64,000 nt of DNA. It comes from Nocardia sp. NRRL S-836 (GTDB lineage: Bacteria > Actinomycetota > Actinomycetes > Mycobacteriales > Pseudonocardiaceae). The notes under the pieces were generated by a model that did no database searches, had not been told where the DNA came from, and saw only the letters and a list, made by a program, of their open reading frames with translations. Positions 25,234 to 33,669 of the stretch are shown here, in pieces. The DNA lies in contig NZ_LGDY01000058.1 in assembly GCF_001279525.1 (NCBI RefSeq), positions 144,925-208,924 on the forward strand. The letters are read 5' to 3'. The position numbers were made by a program, and so were the translations under genes. Every line of letters starts with the position of its first letter. Within the stretch, counting starts at the first letter, position 1.

Positions 25234-26964
25234 TCAGCGCAACGGCGTGTTCATGTCGCTGATCATCGCTCGCACGGACTCGCGCAGCGCGGGCAACGGC
25301 GGCTGGGTGGCCGTCGTCGCGGCGGTGACCGGTGCGGTGCCGACCGGGCCGGGGACCGGGTGGACCTCGGTCTCGTTCGGCAGCGGAACGCCGGGGCAGG
25401 TGAGGTTGCCGGGACGGGAGTTCCGCAGCAGGAACACGTTCACCGCGCCGTCGACGCACGGGTTGCCCCCGAAGCCGTACTGGCCGTGGAACGGGCTGTC
25501 CGCCACCGACACCAGACTCACGCCCGGTGCCGCTCGCACCGCGGACCTGGCCTGTTCGTAGCCCGTCTGCGGGTCGAGCTCGCCCTGCACGACCAGCACC
25601 CGCCCGGCGACCTCGGCCGGGAGCACCGGCAGGTCCTGCCGTGGCGCGTCGGACCAGAAGGCACACGGCTCGCTCAGGCCGTACTGCCAGCCGAAGAGCG
25701 GGTACCGCGGGCCCTGCCGGTCGGACAGGTGCCGGTACCAGGCCGCCGAACGGGTCGGCTGGTCACCGCACGCCACGGCGTAGCGGGTCGCCGAGAAGCG
25801 GCGGTAGTCCGCCGGGTCGTCGGCAAGTGCGCGTGCCCCGGCCGCCGGGGTCAGCGACGCCAGCGGCGTGCCGAACACCGCGCGGGCCCTGGCGTCCAGC
25901 TGTGGCGCGAGAGCGGAGCCGGTCGCCGCCGGTGCCGTCTCGCCGTTCGCGCCGCGCACTCCCAGCATGAACACCACCGCGCCCAGCACCCAGCGCAGCG
26001 ATGAGCCCATCCCCGTGAAGATCGTGTCGATCTGGTCGGGGCTGACGCCCGCGCCGGCGAAGAACTTGCGGGCCCGCTCCCAGTTCGCGGCGGCTTCTTC
26101 GGTCGTCGCGCCGACCTCGTCCGGGAACTGCCGTGTCATCCACGGCAGGAACGAGCTCTCGAACGTCCGCTGGTTGATCTGCGGCCACGCCTCGAACGAG
26201 GCCTGCAGCCGTCCCTGGAAGTCCGTGCTGGAGTCGAGCACCACCTTGCCCGCACTGCGCGGGAACAGCGACGCGTACTTCGCTCCCAGCCACGTGCCGT
26301 AGGAGTATCCCAGATAGTCCAATGTGGACTCGCCGAGCAGGATCCTGACCAGCTCAATGTCGTGCGCGGTCTGCCAGGTCGTGAGGAACGGCGCGACGGC
26401 CTCGCTCTGGCACGCCTCCGCGACCGCGCGCGGCAGCTTGAGGTGCTCGGCGATGCTGCCGGCCGAACGATCACGCGCGTCGAGGTCCGTGCGCTGCGAA
26501 AGACGGCCGACGGGCACGTCGCACGTCTCGGGCAGCTGTTCCGGCCCGGTGGCGCCCTCCTGACCGGTGCCGCGCGGGTCCATGCCGATCAGCGCATGGC
26601 GTTCGTGCAGCTGCGGTTGCAGGGCGGCCAGCGCACCGGGCAGTGACGTGCCCTGACCACCGGGACCGCCGGGGTTGAGCAGCAGTGCACCGAGGTGCTC
26701 CCCGGACGCGGCGACCCGGCTGATCGAGACGACCAGGTCCCGGCCCGCCTCCGGCGCCGCCCAGTCCCTGGGCACGGTCATCAGCGCGCACTCGGCGGGC
26801 AACGCGTCCGGCTGCGGGGTGAACGCGCACGACCCCCAGGCCAGTTGCTGTCCGGCATAACGGGAGAACGGGTCGGGGGCGGCGGCGGCGGGCACGGCCG
26901 TGACGGCGAGGACGAGCGCTGTGACGACGGCGGGCACCACGGCGGCGGTCGAGCTGCTGCGCAC
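25234..26964 (-). CDS. secreted S33 tripeptidyl aminopeptidase-like hydrolase
   Basis: Exported serine peptidase of 576 residues, like the streptomycete tripeptidyl aminopeptidases (SlpD/SlpE/Tap). A signal peptide ends near ...PAAAAP. The oxyanion segment is LNPGGPGGQG, the nucleophile elbow GYSYGT, the Asp in GELDPQT and the His in SPFHGQYG, followed by NPCVD as in the TAP C-terminal domain. It removes N-terminal tripeptides or dipeptides outside the cell. It converges on the VWA gene with only 10 bases between stops. Confidence 0.93.
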   Translation of the reverse strand: MRSSSTAAVVPAVVTALVLAVTAVPAAAAPDPFSRYAGQQLAWGSCAFTPQPDALPAECALMTVPRDWAAPEAGRDLVVSISRVAASGEHLGALLLNPGGPGGQGTSLPGALAALQPQLHERHALIGMDPRGTGQEGATGPEQLPETCDVPVGRLSQRTDLDARDRSAGSIAEHLKLPRAVAEACQSEAVAPFLTTWQTAHDIELVRILLGESTLDYLGYSYGTWLGAKYASLFPRSAGKVVLDSSTDFQGRLQASFEAWPQINQRTFESSFLPWMTRQFPDEVGATTEEAAANWERARKFFAGAGVSPDQIDTIFTGMGSSLRWVLGAVVFMLGVRGANGETAPAATGSALAPQLDARARAVFGTPLASLTPAAGARALADDPADYRRFSATRYAVACGDQPTRSAAWYRHLSDRQGPRYPLFGWQYGLSEPCAFWSDAPRQDLPVLPAEVAGRVLVVQGELDPQTGYEQARSAVRAAPGVSLVSVADSPFHGQYGFGGNPCVDGAVNVFLLRNSRPGNLTCPGVPLPNETEVHPVPGPVGTAPVTAATTATQPPLPALRESVRAMISDMNTPLR

Positions 26965-27143
26965 GGCAGTCCTTTCGTGGCAGGGAAAATCCGGGCAACG
27001 CCCATCCGACCAGTCCGCTCGGCGCGGTGTCCACGGCGCCTAGTACTTTCGGCCGGTGCCCGTTTTCGCTTGCCTGCCACGGGTGTTCGAGCAGCTCGAC
27101 CGCATCCGGCCCGGCCTCGTCGGCGAGGTGCCCGGTGGCCGGT
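26965..27143. other. intergenic stretch without assigned gene
   Basis: It holds the upstream region of the secreted peptidase gene. Part of it (27040-27140) looks codon-like on the minus strand (GHLADEAGPDAVELLEHP), which could be decayed coding sequence, but no complete gene or clear promoter is visible. Confidence 0.4.
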
Positions 27144-27857
27144 TCACAGCTGGTTCGCGGCCACCTTGGCGTAGAACTCGGCCGGGTCCTCGGCGAGGCC
27201 GGCCTTGACGATGCGGCTCCAGTCGTCCACGAGGACCTCGGCGGAACCGGCGGCCAGGCCGTCGAGTGCTGCCCGCACGACATCGCTCGTCTTGAGCAGC
27301 GGGCCCTCGTAACCGGCCATCATGTCCGTGTCGGCGGCACCGAGGTGCAGCCCCAGCACCTGCGTGCCCTGCCCGGCGAGCTCGACGCGGGTGCCGGCGG
27401 TCAGGCTCCACTCCGCCGCCTTCGCGGCCGAGTACGACGTGGCGCCGTTCCAGGAGAACCAGGACAGTGCCGAAAGGACGTTGACGATCGCCCCGCCGCC
27501 GTTGTTCCCGAGCACGTCGGCGAACGCGCGGGTGACGCCGAGCGTGCCGAAGAAGTGGGTGTCCATCTCCCGGCGGATCTGGGCCAGGTCACCGCGGACG
27601 AGGTTCTGGCCGGTGGAGATCCCGGCGTTGTTGACGAGCAGGGTCACGTCCCCGGCCTGCCGCGCCGCCCGTTCGACACTCGCCTGGTCGAGCAGGTCCA
27701 GCGCCAGCGGCACGACGCCCGGCGTGGTGATCGTGCTGACGTCACGCGCGGTCGCGTACACCTTCTTGGCACCGCGTTCGAGCAGCTGGCCGACGAACTC
27801 CTTGCCGAGGCCGCGGTTGGCCCCCGTGACGAGCGCGACCGATCCCTGGATGTCCAT
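27144..27857 (-). CDS. short-chain dehydrogenase/reductase
   Basis: NAD(P)-dependent oxidoreductase of 237 residues with the classical SDR features: TGANRGLG cofactor motif, NNAG, catalytic Ser/Tyr/Lys in VLSALS and YSAAKAA. The substrate is not deducible. ATG 27857 follows GGAAGGACGGCATC. It is divergent from a MerR regulator gene, and the shared region contains a MerR-style promoter with a 20-bp spacer, so redox or small-molecule induction is likely. Confidence 0.92.
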   Translation of the reverse strand: MDIQGSVALVTGANRGLGKEFVGQLLERGAKKVYATARDVSTITTPGVVPLALDLLDQASVERAARQAGDVTLLVNNAGISTGQNLVRGDLAQIRREMDTHFFGTLGVTRAFADVLGNNGGGAIVNVLSALSWFSWNGATSYSAAKAAEWSLTAGTRVELAGQGTQVLGLHLGAADTDMMAGYEGPLLKTSDVVRAALDGLAAGSAEVLVDDWSRIVKAGLAEDPAEFYAKVAANQL

Positions 27858-27888
27858 GATGCCGTCCTTCCGTTGTGGTTCCAACCGA

Positions 27889-27920
27889 AGGGTAGAATCT
27901 GACGTTGATGTCAGGTTCAA
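27889..27920 (-). promoter_or_regulatory. MerR-type promoter of the SDR gene
   Basis: Reading leftward, TTGAAC (27915-27920) and TACCCT (27889-27894) are 20 bp apart, too long for normal sigma recognition, and the spacer holds the dyad CTGAC-N6-GTCAG (27899-27914). A dyad inside an over-long spacer is the hallmark of promoters twisted open by MerR activators. The divergent MerR gene starts 22 bp away. Confidence 0.7.
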
Positions 27921-27941
27921 GTCGAAGTGGTGGAGGTTACA

Positions 27942-28334
27942 GTGACCGAAAAGGACGCCCTGATGCGCATCGGGGAGCTGTCCGCCCGCGCGGGGGTGAG
28001 CGTCCGGTCCCTGCGCTACTACGAACAGCAGGGCCTGCTGACCTCGACCAGGACGACGGGCGCGCACCGGCTGTACCCCGAGGCCGCGGTGGACCGCGTG
28101 TACCTGCTGCGCCGGCTGTACGAGGCCGGTCTGTCGAGCGAGACGATCGCCACGCTCCTGCCGTGCGTCGACGCTCCCGCGGAGGACGTCACGGAGGAGA
28201 CGCTGACCGTGATGCAGCGTGAACGGGAGCGGATCGACGCGCAGATCTCCGCCATGCTCACGACCCGCAGTCACCTCGACGCGCTGATCGAGGCGGCGTC
28301 CGGCCACCTCCGCCGGCAACGCGCCACCGCGTGA
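27942..28334 (+). CDS. MerR-family transcriptional regulator
   Basis: A 130-residue regulator with an N-terminal MerR winged helix (MRIGELSARAGVSVRSLRYYEQQGLL), the TGAHRLYPEAAVDRV wing and a coiled-coil dimerisation helix. There are no cysteines arranged for metal or iron-sulphur binding (a single Cys in LLPCVD), so a small organic ligand is more likely. It probably activates the divergent SDR gene. The GTG at 27942 follows TGGAGG; earlier GTG codons (27927, 27930) lie within the binding site. Confidence 0.9.
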   Translation: MTEKDALMRIGELSARAGVSVRSLRYYEQQGLLTSTRTTGAHRLYPEAAVDRVYLLRRLYEAGLSSETIATLLPCVDAPAEDVTEETLTVMQRERERIDAQISAMLTTRSHLDALIEAASGHLRRQRATA

Positions 28335-28337
28335 CCT

Positions 28338-28362
28338 GGTAGGCGTGGGATGCCACGCCACC
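28338..28362 (+). terminator. short terminator after merR gene
   Basis: GGT-a-GGCGTGG, loop GATG, CCACGCC-a-ACC forms a 10-bp stem with one mismatch directly after the stop. The remaining gap to 28530 shows nothing definite beyond the ribosome binding site of the next gene. Confidence 0.6.
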
Positions 28363-28530
28363 TGAGATCCTTTGTAGACGAACGGGATGTCCAGGCCGAC
28401 CGATTGAGACGCAACCACGGGCTTCTGCCGCGACCGGCCGATAACCTTCGCCCGTCGCTCCCGCGGACTGACCGCCGTCGCCCGGACGAGGTGGGCGACG
28501 ACCACCCTGCCGTTGCGACGAAGGAAAGTC

Positions 28531-29148
28531 ATGCGCTTCAGCCCGTCAACCGTGCTGTCCCGGATCATCGAGGCCACCCTCGTCCTGCTCGGCGTCCCCA
28601 TCTTCCTGTCCGAGGACATCAGGTGGATCGCCCTGTGGGACCTCATCGCCGTCGTCTACCTCGCGATCCGCGTCATCCGCCTCAGCCGCGGCAAGCGGGC
28701 GGGCGACGACCGGGGCGCGTGGGTCAAGAGCGCGCTGGGCCGCCGCAGCGGCACGTTGTTCACCCTGTTCACCAGCTTCATCGGGATCATGTCCGGCCTG
28801 ACCATCGTGCTCACCGAGGAAGGCACCCACGCAGAGCTGCTCGGCAAGACGGCCGGCGTCCCCGCCGTGCTGCTGGCGTGGGCGATCCTCCACTTCGGCT
28901 ACGCCGACCGCTACGCACAGGCCTACTACAGCGCGCTGCCGGAGAAGGTGCTGGTGTTCCCGGGCACCGACCACCCGACGTTCATCGACTTCGCGTACTT
29001 CTCGTTCACCGTCGGCACCACGTTCGCCGTCTCCGACGTCGAGTCACGCACCTCCGGCATCCGGCTGCGGATCCTCGCGCACGGCGTGCTCTCGTTCATC
29101 TACAACACCGCCATGCTCGGCATCGCCATCGGCGTGATCAGCGGCTGA
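28531..29148 (+). CDS. DUF1345 integral membrane protein
   Basis: A 205-residue membrane protein with five hydrophobic segments. The family block FIDFAYFSFTVGTTFAVSDV near the third quarter and SFIYNTAMLGIAIGVI at the end identify DUF1345, whose function is unknown. ATG 28531 follows GAAGGAAAGTC; an ATG six codons earlier overlaps that site. It is convergent with the next gene (stops abut at 29148/29149). Confidence 0.88.
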   Translation: MRFSPSTVLSRIIEATLVLLGVPIFLSEDIRWIALWDLIAVVYLAIRVIRLSRGKRAGDDRGAWVKSALGRRSGTLFTLFTSFIGIMSGLTIVLTEEGTHAELLGKTAGVPAVLLAWAILHFGYADRYAQAYYSALPEKVLVFPGTDHPTFIDFAYFSFTVGTTFAVSDVESRTSGIRLRILAHGVLSFIYNTAMLGIAIGVISG

Positions 29149-30006
29149 TCAGGCGGCGGGGCCGGCCGTGGACACCATGACGTCGACGACCGGCCGCATC
29201 ACGCTCCAGTCGGCGGCGTTCGAAGCGCCGTAGACGATGTAGTCCAGGCCCGCCCGCCGCCAGTAGTGCGCGAACGCGTGCCGTTGAACACCCTCCGACG
29301 TGTACAGGAACTCCCACTCCACGACCTCCGCGCCGGACGACACGGTGGCCAGCCTGATCCGCTGGTAGCCGGTCTTCACCCCGGACTCGTTGGCGGCGAC
29401 CGCGTCGTAGAGCGGCCGGGCCTCGGAGGCGCTCGCGCCGTAGCGGACGACAGCGCCGGGCGTGGCCGGATCGTCCGCCTGGTGGTTGGTCGGCTGGCTG
29501 CCCGCAGCGACCGACCAGGTCTGCGGGATCGAGACGAAGACGCCGTTCGGACCCGTCACCGTGCGATAGCCCGCCGGAGTGGACACAGAACCGGACACCG
29601 AAGTGGACGGTCGAGTGGTCGCCGGCGGGTAGCTCAGCCGCGGCAGCGTCGTGGTCGTGGTGACCGGGACGAAACCATTCGACGTCACCGGGACTGGTGC
29701 GCCACGCACGTTCTGACTGAGCGGATATTCCTTGTCGGTGCGCATGAAACTGACGACCACCACGGCGGCAACAGCCACGAACGACACGACCGCGGCCGCG
29801 ACGATCACCTTGCCTGTCACGGATTTCCGTGCGGGAGCCGCCGCGACAGGCTCGCTCACGATCCGAGCCGGCGGCTCTTCGTAGACCCGCTCCACCGGCG
29901 GAGCAGGTGGCGCCGGTGTGCCCCGCACCGGCGCCGGGCCCCACAGCGGACCTCGCGGCGGATCCGCGTTCGCCCTCGTCACATCGATGTTCTCGGCGTC
30001 ATCCAT
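29149..30006 (-). CDS. membrane-anchored extracellular protein of unknown function
   Basis: A 285-residue type II membrane protein: a Pro-rich cytoplasmic tail of about 65 residues (APVRGTPAPPAPPVERVYEEPPA), one membrane helix (residues 67-87), a Thr/Ser/Pro-rich extracellular stalk (TTTTTLPRLSYPPATTRPSTS), and a C-terminal domain of about 140 residues with GVFVSIPQTWSV and EVVEWEFLYTSEGVQRHAF. The layout resembles extracytoplasmic modules of actinobacterial receptor kinases or their partners, but no kinase is attached. Divergent from the gene at 30093. Confidence 0.8.
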   Translation of the reverse strand: MDDAENIDVTRANADPPRGPLWGPAPVRGTPAPPAPPVERVYEEPPARIVSEPVAAAPARKSVTGKVIVAAAVVSFVAVAAVVVVSFMRTDKEYPLSQNVRGAPVPVTSNGFVPVTTTTTLPRLSYPPATTRPSTSVSGSVSTPAGYRTVTGPNGVFVSIPQTWSVAAGSQPTNHQADDPATPGAVVRYGASASEARPLYDAVAANESGVKTGYQRIRLATVSSGAEVVEWEFLYTSEGVQRHAFAHYWRRAGLDYIVYGASNAADWSVMRPVVDVMVSTAGPAA

Positions 30007-30092
30007 TCCGGTCCGTCCTTCCCGAGACCACGTCCACCGGAAACAATCGCCACCACGTCGCGCGATGTTTCTCGTATGACGAGGAGAGCACG

Positions 30093-30671
30093 ATGACCGG
30101 CGACCGTCCCGCGGCAGAAGACCTGGCGCACCAGCGCGTGCCGGGCCGGGTGGCGGTCGGCACCGTCACCCGGATCGGCACCGTCCGCCAGGAACCGTTC
30201 GGGAGCAGAACCGGCCTGACCCTCGCGGCGTGGGGATGCGCCGCGCTGACCGTCGCCGGGGTGGCGCTCAGTCCCGTGGCCGGCGGGATGTCGTTGCTGG
30301 CCAAGGCGATTGTGGTCACCGTAGTGGTCACGGCGGCGGCGTTCGCTGTGCGCCGTTGGACGCCGAAGCCGGACGTCGTCGACGTGCATCCCCTCTGGGT
30401 CAAGGACGTGACCGGCGTAGAACACCCCTGCCGCATCAGGGGATCGATGACGCAGGGGCTGCCGGTGGAGGGCACCGGCGTCGAGGTGTACGGCCGGGTG
30501 GGCAAATCCGGATCAGTGCTGGTCCGGGAGCTGGTCACGGACGGCGGGCAGGCCTGGCGGCCCAGGCTGCCGCTGCCCCAACGGATCTCGCGCGGTGCCG
30601 AAGTGCTGAACGTGGTGCTGTGGGCGGCGGCGGCGCTGACGGTCGCCTGGTTGCTGGTCTTCTCGCGGTGA
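30093..30671 (+). CDS. small membrane protein with OB-like cytoplasmic domain, start of AAA+ cluster
   Basis: A 192-residue protein with two membrane helices near residues 40-85 and a third at the C-terminus. Between them, about 70 soluble residues (VWVKD-like WVKDVTGVEHPCRIRG, GTGVEVYGRVGKSGSVLVREL) look like a small beta-barrel of OB type. Family not recognised. The ATG at 30093 follows GAGGAGAG. It lies 125 bp before the next gene on the same strand and may be the first member of the cluster, although that gap could hold another promoter. Confidence 0.75.
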   Translation: MTGDRPAAEDLAHQRVPGRVAVGTVTRIGTVRQEPFGSRTGLTLAAWGCAALTVAGVALSPVAGGMSLLAKAIVVTVVVTAAAFAVRRWTPKPDVVDVHPLWVKDVTGVEHPCRIRGSMTQGLPVEGTGVEVYGRVGKSGSVLVRELVTDGGQAWRPRLPLPQRISRGAEVLNVVLWAAAALTVAWLLVFSR

Positions 30672-30796
30672 GCGGTTGCTCCGGTCGAGTGACTGTTCGA
30701 CGGAAGTCCCGTACGGAGTAATGGTTCCCCGGCCGCGTTCGATGAGACCGGCATCGAACGTGTGACGTCCTCGATGGACATGAGGGAGCTGGTGGC

Positions 30797-31255
30797 GTGC
30801 CGAGGCCACTGATGAACAACAGGTCCGACTCCGTGAGCTGGACCGGACGGACGACGGGGCCGGCCGCCCCGGCCCGGACGAAGGTGCTCGCCGAGCGCCG
30901 GTCGGCGCGTTACCTGCGAGCGCTGCGGGCGCTCGACGGTTCCGGCAAGGTCAGCACGGCCGACGTGGACGAGCTCGTCGGCGCCGTGCACCGGGAGTTC
31001 GCCGAGAAGTTCTGCACGACGCCGCTCGGCATCGTCTCGCGCTGCTACCTCGGCGCACCGTACGAGGTGCACACGCTCGCGCTGGACGGCTCCATCATCT
31101 CGCACTACCGCGCCGGAGAACCGTTGCCGCACGGCATGGACCGCGCGCGATCCCTCGCGGAGTCCGAGCGCTACCTCGCCATCGAGGTCTACCCGGACCG
31201 CCTGCTGTGCGTCCGCCCCGACGGCTCGACCGTTCTGCTGGAGAGTGACCGGTGA
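30797..31255 (+). CDS. hypothetical protein in AAA+ cluster
   Basis: A 152-residue soluble protein. The N-terminus is basic and low in structure; from residue 30 there is a helical segment (ERRSARYLRALRALDGSGKVSTADVDELVGAVH) and then a mixed alpha/beta part with SRCYLGAPYEVHTLALDGSIISHY and YLAIEVYPDRLLCVRPDGSTVLLE. No known motif. The GTG at 30797 has GGGAG upstream; an ATG at 30812 is an alternative. It overlaps the next gene by GTGA, so the two are co-translated. Confidence 0.75.
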   Translation: MPRPLMNNRSDSVSWTGRTTGPAAPARTKVLAERRSARYLRALRALDGSGKVSTADVDELVGAVHREFAEKFCTTPLGIVSRCYLGAPYEVHTLALDGSIISHYRAGEPLPHGMDRARSLAESERYLAIEVYPDRLLCVRPDGSTVLLESDR

Positions 31256-32991
31256 ACACGACCAACGTTTCCACGACCGACATCTCCGGCCTGGTCAACG
31301 CGGTGCGCCAGGTGACGCGGAACCAGCAGGCGCTCGGCGATCAGCAGGTCGTCCTGCACAACGCCATGTCGGCCGTGCAGCGCAACCAGGACAGCACCCA
31401 GCAGGAGCTCCTGGACCTCAAGGCGCAGTTCGTCGAGTACGTCCGGCGCGACGAGCTGCGGCAGAACCTCCAGCTGGCCCAGGTCCAGATCCTGGAGGTG
31501 CGCGGCGAGCTGAACGACAGGTTCGGCAAGCTCGCCGAGGTGCGCGAGCTCGCCACCGGCACGTTGCAGGCGCTCGACGCGGGCATCGTCTCGCAGGGCG
31601 CCATCCGCGACCTGTCCGAGGAGCTGATGCTGCGCACGCCCGGTTACTGGCTCGCGCCCGCGCTGATCGCGGTGGCCGCCTGGATCAGGGACGAGCCGGA
31701 GCTCGCGACCAAGGCGATCGGGGAGGCACTGCGCAGGGACAACGACAAGGCGTCGCTGTTCTTCGCACTCGTGCTGCGCCGCCACCAGCGCGATCGGGCG
31801 ACCGCGGCGTGGGTGCGGCAGTACGCGGCGCGGCAGGACCCGGCGAAGCTGTCCCGTGAGTTCGTCGTCGTGCTGGACGCGGTGTCGACCGGCACGTTCG
31901 GGCGCGAGGCGAAGCCGATGCTGCTGGAGCAGATGTCCGAGTGGTACGGGCGGCTGAGCCAGGACCAGGACACAGTGGACAGACAGGTCGAACGCTGGGC
32001 GAAGATGATCGACACGATGCGCCGCCCGGCCGACGCCCGCTACGAGCTGCTGCCCGTGCTCAGCCCGACCTGGCCACAGCTCAAGGACCTGCTCGAAGGC
32101 GCGACCGTGCACGGCGCGGCGGAGGAGATGCTGCGCGCCTCGTTCGAGGGTCCCGTTCCACAGAGCCAGGACCTGCACGCGCGGGTGGACGACATCCTCG
32201 ACGGTCTGGTCCGCGACTTCGACGCCGAGGAAGCCCCGTACCGCAAGAGGGAAGCGTGGCTGCAGGCCGTCGTGGACGCGAAGGGCGACCACGACGTGGC
32301 CGACCGGAAGATGGCCGCGGAGGACCCGTTGCACGAGCAGACGGTCGACTTCCTCACGCTGCTCAGCAACGCCGCCCTGCACGGTGACCGCGCCGGCGCT
32401 TCGGTCGGCACGCAGCGGTTCACGCTGGCGCTGGCGCGCGACTGGCTGGTGCAGGGCGCGGGAAGACTCGAAGCCGCCAACATCGCCGCGATGCCGGCCC
32501 GCGTCGAACTGCGCGCCGAGGGCTGGACCGGCTGGGTCGACGGCACCACCGACGAACAGCAGCTGGTCGGTTCGCTGTCCGAGCACATCGACCGGGAGAC
32601 GGCGAAGGCCGTCAGCGAGGTGCGGATGAGCGGTGCGACACAGGCCGCCTCGATCTTCGGTGGCCTGGCGCTGCTGGTGGCGCTGCTCTCGGCGGTCGGC
32701 GGCGCCAGCGGGTTCGCGGTGTTCCTGCTGCTCGTGGCGGCGGCGCTGGGCGCGTGGGCCGTCTTCGACCTCAGGGCGCTGCCCGCCCGTCGCGCGGAGA
32801 TCCGCCGCAAGGGTGACCAGCGCCGCGTCGCCGCCGTGGTGCGGCTGCGCGGGGCGATCGCCGAGCTCGTCGACCTGCGCGGCGAGTGGCAGCGGGAGAT
32901 CGCGAAGGCGGGCACGTTGCGCGCCTTCGCGGAAGGGCTCACCGCCACCGCCTTCGTCGCCACCGCACCCGACCAGCTGCGAGGAGCCTGA
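31252..32991 (+). CDS. coiled-coil protein with C-terminal membrane hairpin, AAA+ cluster
   Basis: A 579-residue protein not recognised as any family. Residues 15-110 are strongly heptad-like (VRQVTRNQQALGDQQVVLHN, ELLDLKAQFVEYVRRDELRQ), the middle 300 residues are helical with TPR-like spacing, and two membrane helices (SIFGGLALLVALLSAV and GFAVFLLLVAAALGAWAV) sit near residue 465-505, followed by a basic helical tail. The design suggests a membrane-bound scaffold with both long arms in the cytoplasm. The GTG start overlaps the previous stop. Confidence 0.78.
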   Translation: MNTTNVSTTDISGLVNAVRQVTRNQQALGDQQVVLHNAMSAVQRNQDSTQQELLDLKAQFVEYVRRDELRQNLQLAQVQILEVRGELNDRFGKLAEVRELATGTLQALDAGIVSQGAIRDLSEELMLRTPGYWLAPALIAVAAWIRDEPELATKAIGEALRRDNDKASLFFALVLRRHQRDRATAAWVRQYAARQDPAKLSREFVVVLDAVSTGTFGREAKPMLLEQMSEWYGRLSQDQDTVDRQVERWAKMIDTMRRPADARYELLPVLSPTWPQLKDLLEGATVHGAAEEMLRASFEGPVPQSQDLHARVDDILDGLVRDFDAEEAPYRKREAWLQAVVDAKGDHDVADRKMAAEDPLHEQTVDFLTLLSNAALHGDRAGASVGTQRFTLALARDWLVQGAGRLEAANIAAMPARVELRAEGWTGWVDGTTDEQQLVGSLSEHIDRETAKAVSEVRMSGATQAASIFGGLALLVALLSAVGGASGFAVFLLLVAAALGAWAVFDLRALPARRAEIRRKGDQRRVAAVVRLRGAIAELVDLRGEWQREIAKAGTLRAFAEGLTATAFVATAPDQLRGA

Positions 32992-32993
32992 CC

Positions 32994-33152
32994 ATGCCCG
33001 GCCCAGCCCACAGCCAGGAGCAGGACCAGCGCCTGCCACAACCGGCGGCCGCACCACGCCACGGTGCCGCCGAACGGGACATCGCCCTGGAGCTGCCCGC
33101 GTGGGACCTCATGCCTCCCGCGGAGTTCCTCGACCGCCGGCGCCGGCGGTAG
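32994..33152 (+). CDS. 52-residue small protein, AAA+ cluster
   Basis: A very short gene whose ATG lies 2 bases after the previous stop. The product begins Gln/Pro-rich (HSQEQDQRLPQPAAAPRHG) and ends with a short amphipathic part (DIALELPAWDLMPPAEFLDRR) and a run of arginines. The ELPAWDLMPPAEFL segment looks like a binding peptide. The close packing on both sides (4 bases to the next start) argues that it is real. Confidence 0.6.
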   Translation: MPGPAHSQEQDQRLPQPAAAPRHGAAERDIALELPAWDLMPPAEFLDRRRRR

Positions 33153-33156
33153 TCCG

Positions 33157-33654
33157 GTGCGGCAGGCTCCCGGACCGTACGCGGACTGGCGCGCGTGGCT
33201 CGACGCGTTCGCCGAAGGCACCGACCTGCCCGCGGAGCACCTCGCGCCGATCTGCGAGCAGATGGGCCCGCACGTGCAGGAACGCCTGATGCGGCACATC
33301 GCCGAGGCGTTCGCGCAACGGCAACGCCGCTGGGCGGACACGTTCCAGCGCGACCTCGGCGCCCTGGCCGGCGATCCGGTGCACGCGCTGGCGGCGACGC
33401 TGGCGAGCGCCCGCACCCGGCTCGCGCCGCTGCGCAGGTTCTGCGCGTCCCCCGCCATGCCACCGGCGCTGCGCGACGAGCTCACCTCCGCCCTCGACGA
33501 GACCGTGCGGTCCTCGCAGAGCAGCCTCGACGACTCGGTCCGGCACGCGCCGATCGCGTTGCAGGTGGTGGTGCGCGACACCCGGCTGACGACCGCACCG
33601 CCCCCTCCCCCGGCGCCGGGCAGGCAGAGCCCTGGCCGGCGCGTGATCATCTGA
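33157..33654 (+). CDS. hypothetical helical protein, AAA+ cluster
   Basis: A 165-residue, mostly helical protein with WRAWLDAFAEGTDLPAEHLAPI near the start, a long helix (RLMRHIAEAFAQRQRRWADTF) and a Pro-rich tail (TAPPPPPAPGRQ). Family not recognised. The GTG at 33157 is 4 bases beyond the small gene and 15 bases separate its stop from the ATPase start, so the unit is compact. Confidence 0.7.
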   Translation: MRQAPGPYADWRAWLDAFAEGTDLPAEHLAPICEQMGPHVQERLMRHIAEAFAQRQRRWADTFQRDLGALAGDPVHALAATLASARTRLAPLRRFCASPAMPPALRDELTSALDETVRSSQSSLDDSVRHAPIALQVVVRDTRLTTAPPPPPAPGRQSPGRRVII

Positions 33655-33669
33655 GCATCGGAGAACCAC

